From contig JAISAX010000789.1 in the NCBI GenBank assembly GCA_031266495.1, forward strand, positions 1 to 6,708: a stretch of 6,708 nt of DNA, given 5' to 3'. The DNA comes from Opitutaceae bacterium (lineage in GTDB: Bacteria > Verrucomicrobiota > Verrucomicrobiae > Opitutales > Opitutaceae). This document shows positions 1 to 5,081 of the stretch, one piece after another. Position 1 is the stretch's first letter, and each line of letters opens with the position of its first letter. A program made the translations under genes and the position numbers. The notes under the pieces are model-generated. The model saw only the letters and a program-made list of their open reading frames with translations, searched no databases and was not told the DNA's origin.

Positions 1-147
1 AAATGGCGCCGCCGCTATCCCCCGCTCCGCGCCACCACCGGCCTGCTCATCAATCAACTGCGCGTCGAACTCTGGTCACGCCACCTTCGCAAGGAGAGTT
101 TATCCCACTTCAGATCATCAACCCCCCCCCATCCACAAATCCCATAA
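1..147 (+). CDS. 3' end of an unidentified gene (partial, 48 codons)
   Basis: Reading frame 1 is open from the window edge to a TAA at 145-147. It gives a basic, Arg-rich tail containing RYPPLRATTGLLINQLRVEL, followed by a Ser/Pro-rich end. The first two dozen codons almost all end in G or C, matching the codon bias of the certain genes in the window; the bias fades after about position 75. This pattern suggests a true C-terminus, but the family is not recognisable from 48 residues, and the start lies outside the window. The last part contains a C9 run at 122-130, so a length change there would shift the end of the frame. It could also be a chance open frame. Confidence 0.4.
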   Translation, partial: KWRRRYPPLRATTGLLINQLRVELWSRHLRKESLSHFRSSTPPHPQIP

Positions 148-227
148 ACTTCCCTTTGCCCCTGATCTCGACCTCGCCTCCGCCGTCTTCTATTCCCATA
201 ATTAATCTCCCAGTCGCCAATGTTCAT

Positions 228-247
228 AAGGGGGCTATAGCCCCCTT
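228..247. terminator. Perfect 20-bp GC-rich palindrome, possible hairpin terminator
   Basis: AAGGGGGCTATAGCCCCCTT is fully self-complementary: 8-bp arms with five consecutive G:C pairs plus one C:G, around TATA. It lies 80 bp after the stop of the partial gene. As RNA it would form a strong hairpin on either strand. There is no T tract beyond the two terminal T, so it is not a textbook intrinsic terminator. A protein-binding palindrome is the main alternative. Confidence 0.4.
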
Positions 248-263
248 CCCATGAGTTGAAAAG

Positions 264-463
264 TGTTACCTCTGACCCGGTACATCTGTTACCCATATCC
301 CGGTACAAAACAGTGAAGTGCGCCCCTATCGGCGCTCACGCTCCTGCGTTGTCGTCCTCACTTTGTGTTACACCCGCGGATACTACAAAAAAATGTTCGG
401 TCTTGTGAAGGGGAAGGATTTGTTTACCTTGCCAAAAAAGAGGTATCCGGGATTTCTGTAACA
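264..463. mobile_element. IS-end-like repeats with inverted copy; remnant or MITE-like element
   Basis: Two imperfect direct repeats with a 23-bp period begin at 264 and 287; both start TGTTACC and end CCCGGTACA. A looser third copy starts TGTTAC at 366. At 442-463 the sequence GGTATCCGGGATTTCTGTAACA reads, in inverse orientation, much like the 287 copy (shared blocks GTA, CCGGGAT and GTAACA). Multiple TGT-starting repeats at an end are typical of IS21-type and some related insertion sequences. No transposase frame lies inside and no target duplication is evident at the edges. The sequence therefore fits a solo end, a decayed IS or a roughly 200-bp non-autonomous element. The family assignment is from memory of end patterns only. 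Confidence 0.35.
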
Positions 464-734
464 ATTTACTAAATAACAATATGTCTAACAAAAAATTTTG
501 AAAGAAAAGCATCCGTATGGAAAAGCGTTACAGTTGTGATATCCGCAGCGGTTCGTTTGGTATGTCCGTTCCCGAAAATCTCTCTGCATCCGGGAGAAGG
601 GGAGTGGGATGTTCTGCAAAAGCCGTCAAGGCAGCGCCAGTCAGGATGGTCCAGGCCGGCTCCACCAAGTAGCTCCCATCTCTTCCGGAATGAAAATCCT
701 CTCCATGTGCCGGGCGGATTGGCGCGATCCCTGG
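464..734. other. Non-coding stretch downstream of the LacI gene
   Basis: The first 60 bases are AT-rich (runs such as TTTACTAAATAACAAT and AAAAAATTTTG), unlike the GC-rich surroundings. The rest is of mixed composition. I see no RNA gene and no clear terminator for the minus-strand regulator that ends at 735. On the minus strand, the frame of the regulator stays open after its TGA for about 69 further codons to a TAA at 528-530. It has no convincing start or ribosome-binding site and only weak codon bias, so it is not called as a gene. Confidence 0.5.
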
Positions 735-1775
735 TCACCGGGCGCTCGTCGTTTTTCCGTGGACCCACTGGCCGCGAATGAAGAGATCGAAAAGCTCGTT
801 TTCCCGCGGCACACCCCGCAACCCCCGATGGATCATTGACTGGACCGTGTCCACCGCCGCCGCTCCCATCCGGTGATGATCGATTGCGTATCCTGAAAAC
901 GGGTACTCGCCGTCTTGCAAGGGAATCGAATATCCGGCAAGACCGAGATCCTGCGGCACCCGGTAACGGGTTCCCTTCAGCTTTTCGAGAAACGCCGCGG
1001 GAAACATCGTCATCACGGCGTCAAACCTGTGGCGCCTTATCCACGGGACCGGCGACCAGTCGGTCGCCTCGTCATAAAACAGCGGCGGGGAATCCTCGAC
1101 CGGAATACCGTCCAGCCAGAGACACTTCAGGTAGGCGCCGAGGTAGATGTGGTGTTTGCGCTCTTCGGAAATGCCGATGTTGCAGAACCCGATCTTGCGG
1201 TACCCCAGGCTCCGCAACTCCGCATAAATCGTGTTGAGGATCGTGCCCTGGTGGTGGTTGACATGGTTCAGCCTTGGCTCGGAAAAGTATTCGCCAACAA
1301 CCACGGCGGAAAAGTGCTCCCACCGCATGACCAGCGTCGGCATGCGCAAGGCGAGGAGAATGAGGCCGCGAATCCCGCGAGCGTATAACATCGAACTCAG
1401 CCGCATGGACCGGGATTGGTCGGCATGCGCCCGGAAAAGCTCCACATCATAACCGAGACGCCGCGCCCGCTCTCTCATGCCGGCCACCTGCTGCCGCAGC
1501 GGAACAGGGAAACCGGATTCCTTGCGATCGAGGTCGTGGAGCACCGCGATTTTCCCGAAATCCCCCGCCGCGCGTGTGCGGGCGCGGTAAGCGACCAGAG
1601 CGGAGAGAGCCGGATCGGGAATGTAACCGCGTTCGTCCGCCAGCGCCCGGATTCGCAACCGGGTCGATTCGCGGACACGCGGATCATCGCGAAGGGCCAG
1701 CGATACCGTGGACTGACTGACGCCGGCTTCCCGCGCAAGGCTCGCCGTGGTTACAGGACAGCCTGGAGAGGTCAT
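735..1775 (-). CDS. LacI/GalR-family transcriptional regulator
   Basis: This 346-residue protein is a sugar-responsive repressor-type regulator of usual family length. Residues 8-28 form the N-terminal helix-turn-helix (TTASLAREAGVSQSTVSLAL); the variable recognition positions read Q21, S22 and L26. The hinge-helix region follows with GYIPDP and LSAL (residues 50-60). The remainder is the periplasmic-binding-protein-like effector domain: GYRKIGF at 191-197, the VPQDLGLAGYSIP strand at 273-285 and the closing AIDHHRMGAAAVD helix at 297-309. The start is the ATG at 1773-1775, because an in-frame TGA lies only two codons upstream. There is no Shine-Dalgarno match, and an out-of-frame ATG lies 7 bp upstream. 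It is transcribed divergently from the PEP-CTERM operon across an 84-bp gap, which suggests that it regulates that operon and itself. The ligand is unknown; a uronic acid or oligosaccharide is plausible from the neighbours. Confidence 0.93.
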   Translation of the reverse strand: MTSPGCPVTTASLAREAGVSQSTVSLALRDDPRVRESTRLRIRALADERGYIPDPALSALVAYRARTRAAGDFGKIAVLHDLDRKESGFPVPLRQQVAGMRERARRLGYDVELFRAHADQSRSMRLSSMLYARGIRGLILLALRMPTLVMRWEHFSAVVVGEYFSEPRLNHVNHHQGTILNTIYAELRSLGYRKIGFCNIGISEERKHHIYLGAYLKCLWLDGIPVEDSPPLFYDEATDWSPVPWIRRHRFDAVMTMFPAAFLEKLKGTRYRVPQDLGLAGYSIPLQDGEYPFSGYAIDHHRMGAAAVDTVQSMIHRGLRGVPRENELFDLFIRGQWVHGKTTSAR

Positions 1776-1776
1776 T

Positions 1777-1792
1777 TTTCATTAGTATGAAA
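1777..1792. promoter_or_regulatory. Operator-like inverted repeat in front of the LacI gene
   Basis: TTTCATTAGTATGAAA has 6-bp perfect arms (TTTCAT/ATGAAA) around TAGT. It sits 2-17 bp upstream of the regulator's start codon, inside the divergent intergenic region. Dyads of this size at this position are typical LacI-family operators. Binding here would block regulator expression and could also reach the divergent operon promoter. Assignment is by symmetry and position only. Confidence 0.45.
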
Positions 1793-1803
1793 TTCCGCGG
1801 GTT

Positions 1804-1814
1804 TGCTTCAAGCA
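1804..1814. promoter_or_regulatory. Second small palindrome in the divergent region
   Basis: TGCTTCAAGCA is an odd palindrome with 5-bp arms around a central C. It lies 46 bp upstream of the PEP-CTERM gene start and 12 bp from the TTTCAT dyad. It could be a second operator or a chance dyad. No convincing -35/-10 pair could be assigned to either divergent promoter. Confidence 0.25.
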
Positions 1815-1859
1815 CAATGGAGACTTGTTTTTCCTGCACCGGCCCGCATCCGGAAAATC

Positions 1860-2750
1860 ATGAAAACTCGACTACACCTCCTCGCCATCCCCGCGCTCCT
1901 CTCGGTGCTCACCCTTCCGGCATTCGCCCTTTACGATTTGCCGGATGTCAGACTCGACGGGACGTCCGGCGCAAACACGTGGTATGTGTCGGGGGATACC
2001 AATGAAATCTGGCCCGGCGGTCTGGGTTATTCGGCGGGCACCGGAAACCCGGTGCTCACATGGACGCTGGGGAGTTCAGGGAAATACAACTACATGGTCG
2101 CCACCTTCGATGCCGTCACCCTGGCGAATGTCGGCGATTCGCTTGTCCTTTCCTGGCAGATCACACCAGGCGGAAGTGATGCGTTTCGGAATGCCGATGG
2201 TGCTCTCCGGGTCGGATTGTTCAACTCGGGCGGGAACCAGATATCGGGAAACGTCAACGGCGCCACCGATGCGAGGTTCAACAACGACACCGGCTATGCC
2301 GCCCTGTATGCGCCCAATGCCGCGTCTGGCGCCAACAGCAAATTTTTCCGCAGAGGCGGCGGCAATGACAACTTGTGGTCGGGGCGCACGGAGATTGCCG
2401 GTTCTCCCACGCTGGCCAGCCCGGGAACCGGTGTCATTACCGGCTCCCTGACCCTGAAGCTGATTGAGGGCGGTCTTCTCATAACCAGTGTTATCAACGG
2501 CGGCGCCGGGCAGAGCGTCACAACCGCCAGCAACCTGGTAACCACCTTCGACACCCTTTCCTTTTTCGCCACCTCCGGCAAGGCCGGCTCCACATTGACG
2601 TTTTCGGAATTGAGCGTGACATACGTCCCCGCAGTTCCCGAACCCTCCGCCTGCGCACTTCTGGCGGGAACGATCCTGCTCGCGTTCGCCGTGATTCGCC
2701 GCAACCGGAGGATGTCTCTGAAATCAGTAATCAGCAAACGGATACTGTAG
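1860..2750 (+). CDS. Exported PEP-CTERM sorting-domain protein
   Basis: A 296-residue secreted surface protein. Residues 1-23 are a signal peptide (MKTR, a hydrophobic core, then LPAFA before LYD). The body is rich in Gly, Asn, Thr and beta-strand patterns, as expected of a beta-sandwich; motifs include TLANVGDSLVLSW (87-99) and DTGYAALYAPN (143-153). The C-terminus carries the PEP-CTERM signal: VPEPS at 259-263, a hydrophobic segment to about 279, then RRNRR at 280-284. Such proteins are recognised by an exosortase (EpsH-type) and linked to exopolysaccharide or the outer surface. A tail of 12 residues follows the Arg cluster, longer than usual. I chose ATG 1860, preceded by GGA at 1852-1854, over the TTG at 1803 because it gives an intact signal peptide. 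First gene of a three-gene unit; no enzymatic domain recognised. Confidence 0.88.
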   Translation: MKTRLHLLAIPALLSVLTLPAFALYDLPDVRLDGTSGANTWYVSGDTNEIWPGGLGYSAGTGNPVLTWTLGSSGKYNYMVATFDAVTLANVGDSLVLSWQITPGGSDAFRNADGALRVGLFNSGGNQISGNVNGATDARFNNDTGYAALYAPNAASGANSKFFRRGGGNDNLWSGRTEIAGSPTLASPGTGVITGSLTLKLIEGGLLITSVINGGAGQSVTTASNLVTTFDTLSFFATSGKAGSTLTFSELSVTYVPAVPEPSACALLAGTILLAFAVIRRNRRMSLKSVISKRIL

Positions 2751-2760
2751 TGGCGCTCGC

Positions 2761-3975
2761 ATGATAAAACCTGTTCCATTCCTGTCACTCCTCGTGATCT
2801 GCATGGCCGCCACCCGCGTTCTCGACGCCCAGCCCTGGTTGCTGGACAGCCCGGTCCTCACCACTCCCGAACTCCGGGCATGGCGCGACGCCCGGATTCT
2901 CCCGGTGGCGCCGTCGCGGAACGCGCACAGCATGCACAGCTATTTCAACACCTGTCCGGAGAGCCTGGACGGGCGCCATGTCCTGTATTTTTCCTCGACC
3001 GCCGCGAACGGCGAGACAGGCGATCTTCGCATCCTGGAACGGGCCACCGGGGTGGAACGGACGCTGGTCGCCAACCTCACCGCGGAGGATGCCCACCGGA
3101 CGGCATGCCAGCAGTGGGTCGCAGGCGGACGCATGGTGGCGTATCATGATTTTCGTGACGGACGCTGGATTGTCGCCGTCACGGACATCGAAACCGGACA
3201 CGAACGCATCCTTGCCACGGACCGGCAACTCGGCTTCGGAGCCACCGCCGGTGAATGGATCCCTGTTTATGGCTGCCACTGGAAACCGGGCGAACACCGG
3301 GACCTGGAATTGATAAACGTCACGACAGGCACGATCAAACCTGCCGTGCTCGCGGGCGACGTGCTTGCCAGGTATGGCCGGGAAGTGGTCCGGATGGTCG
3401 GTGAAGGAGACATCTCTCTCTTCTTTCCGGTGATGAGTCCGGACGGGAAGAAGGTCATGTTCAAAGTGTCCCGCGGCGCCGGCACCGACAATTTCCGGGC
3501 GCGCAAGGCAAGCAAGCGGGAGGGCAAGTTTGTGTATGATCTCGCCGCACAACGCTTCATCGGTTTTTATGAGCGCTGGGGACATCCGGCGTGGACGCCC
3601 GACAGCGCCGGCATTCTTGAAAAAGGAATCCGTATCTATGACCTGAATACCTCGTCTGTCCGGCGCCACGCCGTCGGAAGCCCGAGCAATCACCAGAGCG
3701 TGAGTCCCGACGGGCGGCTTTACGTGGCCGACTCGGATATCGCCCGGAGGGAAACCGGGAAAACCGGCGAGTGGGGCATCATTGTGGGGTCACTCGAAAC
3801 CGGCGAGTTTACAACCATCCACCGTTTCATGAATCGCGACGGCGCCCGTTCCTGGCGGAAACCCGATCCGCATCCGGTCTTCAGCGCCGACGGGAAACGC
3901 GTGTATTTCAATATCAACGACGGAGGATTCACCCGTCTCCACGTAGCGACAATCGCCGCTGTCCCCTCGCCATGA
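2761..3975 (+). CDS. Secreted TolB/oligogalacturonate-lyase-like (PL22-type) beta-propeller protein
   Basis: A 404-residue exported protein with a signal peptide (residues 1-23, cleavage likely after LDA before Q24). The mature part consists of propeller blades with repeated SPDG-type turns: SPDGKKVMF (226-234), GHPAWTPDS (274-282), NHQSVSPDGRLYVADS (310-325) and DPHPVFSADGKRVYFN (369-384). The order and spacing recall oligogalacturonate lyases (PL22), where a GH-x-x-W-S-P-D-G blade and a later H-F-S-P-D-G blade supply metal-binding histidines. H275, H311 and H371 are the matching candidates here; the family's HxH pair appears reduced to D369/H371. EDAHRTACQQW (109-119) is another conserved-looking block. 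It follows the PEP-CTERM gene by 10 bp without a Shine-Dalgarno match, suggesting translational coupling. Lyase activity on a uronate glycan is an inference; a non-catalytic TolB-like sugar-binding role is possible. Confidence 0.72.
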   Translation: MIKPVPFLSLLVICMAATRVLDAQPWLLDSPVLTTPELRAWRDARILPVAPSRNAHSMHSYFNTCPESLDGRHVLYFSSTAANGETGDLRILERATGVERTLVANLTAEDAHRTACQQWVAGGRMVAYHDFRDGRWIVAVTDIETGHERILATDRQLGFGATAGEWIPVYGCHWKPGEHRDLELINVTTGTIKPAVLAGDVLARYGREVVRMVGEGDISLFFPVMSPDGKKVMFKVSRGAGTDNFRARKASKREGKFVYDLAAQRFIGFYERWGHPAWTPDSAGILEKGIRIYDLNTSSVRRHAVGSPSNHQSVSPDGRLYVADSDIARRETGKTGEWGIIVGSLETGEFTTIHRFMNRDGARSWRKPDPHPVFSADGKRVYFNINDGGFTRLHVATIAAVPSP

Positions 3976-4739
3976 CTCTCCATTCCGCGACTCCTCTCCC
4001 CTCCCCCCCCCCTCCCCTCCCCCGGCACCGGCACCGGTCCGATACCTCGCCCGCGGCATTCACCTTGATCGAACTGCTCGTGGTCATCGCAATCATCGGA
4101 ATTCTCGCCACCCTGGTCATTGTCGGCGTTGGCAAGGCCAGCCTTGCCGCGCGCGCGGCGGCTTGTGTCAGCACCCTCCGTCAATACGGAATCGCATTCC
4201 ACATGTATGCCGCGGAGAACAAGAACTACCTGCCGTCAGGCACCCACGGCACGCCCAAGTGGTATGACGAACTGGCTCCGCACATGGCCGCGCAAACCCG
4301 CAACGCGCTCGCCAGGTCAGGCTCCTGCCCGCAACTGGCCGCCCGCTTTGGCGAATACGCGGCCTGGTTCGACACCAACGCAAAAGGCATCCGGCAACGC
4401 GATTGCCGCGGTTACCAGTACAACCGTTATTTCCGGACCGATCCCGGCCTCAACGACGCCATTCCCCTCTCCGCCATCGAACAGCCCTCGCGCACGCTCC
4501 TGATGTGGGACTCGATCGGCGTGGGCGACGACAGCGAACACACCACCAGCCGACCGCCGGCGTACTGTTTTCCGAAATACAGGCATAACGGGAAAATCAA
4601 TCTTCTGATGGTATCCGGGGCGGTGATCCCCCGACGCGGTGTCAACAACCCCGACGAGTCCGCAAAGGACACGCACCTGCCGGCGAAAAGCGGAGGCATC
4701 AACTGGAGCAAAAGCGGCGATCCGTTTTTCTTCTACTGA
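3972..4739 (+). CDS. Type IV pilin/pseudopilin-like protein (N-terminal cleavage motif)
   Basis: A 255-residue protein with a class-III prepilin leader: 29 residues rich in Pro, Arg and His, then FTLIELLVVIAIIGILA starting at F30, with the conserved Glu at +5 (E34). The residue before the cut is Ala (A29), whereas Gly is usual. The soluble domain contains the TLRQYG...YAAENKNYLPSG region (68-89) typical of Verrucomicrobia and Planctomycetes prepilin-like proteins. It ends with a variant of their H-X9-DG motif: H205, nine residues, then S215-G216, with Asp replaced by Ser. The ATG overlaps the stop of the previous gene (ATGA at 3972-3975), so translation is coupled. A longer frame reading back to 3771 overlaps the propeller gene and is rejected. 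The leader contains a C10 run. It may be a subunit of a type II secretion-like or surface assembly; its partner machinery is not in the window. Confidence 0.88.
   Translation: MTLHSATPLPSPPPPLPRHRHRSDTSPAAFTLIELLVVIAIIGILATLVIVGVGKASLAARAAACVSTLRQYGIAFHMYAAENKNYLPSGTHGTPKWYDELAPHMAAQTRNALARSGSCPQLAARFGEYAAWFDTNAKGIRQRDCRGYQYNRYFRTDPGLNDAIPLSAIEQPSRTLLMWDSIGVGDDSEHTTSRPPAYCFPKYRHNGKINLLMVSGAVIPRRGVNNPDESAKDTHLPAKSGGINWSKSGDPFFFY
4003..4012 (+). repeat. C10 homopolymer inside the prepilin leader
   Basis: Ten consecutive C, followed by T, C4, T and C5, code the Pro-rich leader about 11 codons after the start. A gain or loss of one base would put the prepilin helix out of frame, so the tract is a candidate slippage site. 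It could equally be a neutral pyrimidine tract or a sequencing-prone spot. Confidence 0.8.
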
Positions 4740-4768
4740 CTGATGTTACGCGGACTGCCTTGAAGTGG

Positions 4769-4787
4769 CACGGGCTTCCAGCCCGTG
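4769..4787. repeat. Hairpin repeat, outer left copy
   Basis: CACGGGCTTCCAGCCCGTG has perfect 8-bp arms around TCC. It lies 29 bp after the prepilin stop. The same core occurs in inverted orientation at 5041-5055. It resembles dispersed REP-like palindromes. It may limit read-through from the operon, but no T tract follows, so it is not called a terminator. Confidence 0.7.
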
Positions 4788-4812
4788 GACGTTGCCTCTC
4801 CGCTCTGGAAGG

Positions 4813-4984
4813 GGCACGGGCGTTTACTGACAATCCCCGTGGACGACGCGCAGCGTCGCCCTCTGCCTCCGGACAACATCATTTGTTCGAGAGAGTTACA
4901 GTTGTTTGCAGTGAATGACACGAAGGAGAACAGGGAGGCGGCGCTTCGCGCCGTCCACGGGGATTGTCAATAAAAGCCCGTGCC
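4813..4984. repeat. Inverted pair of two-hairpin repeats (REP doublet / MITE-like)
   Basis: The left arm (4813-4870) and right arm (4934-4984) are near-identical reverse complements around a 63-bp spacer; the left arm has about 7 extra bases near its inner end. Both share GGCACGGGC, TGACAATCCCCGTGGACG and a final TCC. Each arm holds two hairpins. In the left arm these are CACGGG/CCCGTG (4815-4820 with 4836-4841) and CGACGC-GCA-GCGTCG (4844-4858). In the right arm they are CACGGG/CCCGTG (4956-4961 with 4977-4982) and CGGCGC-TTC-GCGCCG (4939-4953). Between copies the third stem pair changes from A:T to G:C with both partners changed, so the fold is kept while the sequence moves. No frame of coding quality crosses it. 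It looks like a transposase-mobilised palindromic repeat. Confidence 0.75.
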
Positions 4985-5004
4985 ACGTCGGAGCAGGCTT
5001 CTTC

Positions 5005-5036
5005 AATCGAAAATCGGGAATCCAAAATCGAAAATT
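5005..5036. repeat. Short AATCG/AAAATC direct repeats
   Basis: Four near-copies of an AATC-containing unit (AATCGAAAATCGGGAATCC, then AAAATCGAAAATTC) lie between the inverted hairpin pair and the outer right hairpin. The AT-rich stretch contrasts with its surroundings. I recall similar tracts dispersed in Verrucomicrobia and Planctomycetes genomes, but this was not checked. Confidence 0.45.
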
Positions 5037-5040
5037 CACA

Positions 5041-5055
5041 CGGGCTGGAAGCCCG
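5041..5055 (-). terminator. Hairpin after the MFS gene, possible terminator
   Basis: CGGGCT-GGA-AGCCCG forms a 6-bp stem 26 bp beyond the transporter stop. Read on the minus strand, the hairpin is followed by TGTGAATTTTCGATTTT, a broken U-rich tract, which gives weak intrinsic-terminator character. It is also the inverted counterpart of the repeat at 4769-4787, so any terminator function may be secondary to its being a repeat. Confidence 0.4.
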
Positions 5056-5081
5056 CGCGCAGGGTCCGGCCCGACACCCGT

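Noticed and set aside
528..734. Open minus-strand frame continuing in phase after the LacI stop, about 69 codons, reading like VEPAWTILTGAALTAF in part
   Set aside because: It has no clear start codon with a ribosome-binding site and only weak GC3 bias. LacI-family proteins normally end where this one does, so a read-through or separate gene is not supported.
469..768. 99-codon minus-strand ORF overlapping the end of the LacI gene
   Set aside because: It runs in another frame than the regulator, its composition is not protein-like (many Cys, His and Arg), and it ends in an AT-rich non-coding stretch.
1803..1859. Upstream TTG start extending the PEP-CTERM protein by 19 residues
   Set aside because: It would put a non-signal sequence ahead of an intact signal peptide and would overlap the candidate operator. 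ATG 1860 has a nearby GGA.
2761..2820. Possible lipoprotein signal at the Cys in LLVICMAA of the propeller protein
   Set aside because: The residue before Cys is Ile, which does not fit the lipobox requirement for Gly, Ala or Ser. A signal peptidase I site after LDA fits better.
2785..3693. 302-codon minus-strand ORF opposite the propeller gene
   Set aside because: It is antisense to a gene with a signal peptide and propeller motifs, and shows no domain pattern of its own; long antisense frames are common in GC-rich genes.
4740..5081. CRISPR array or tRNA in the repeat-rich gap
   Set aside because: The repeats are few, inverted and not regularly spaced, and no cloverleaf could be drawn.
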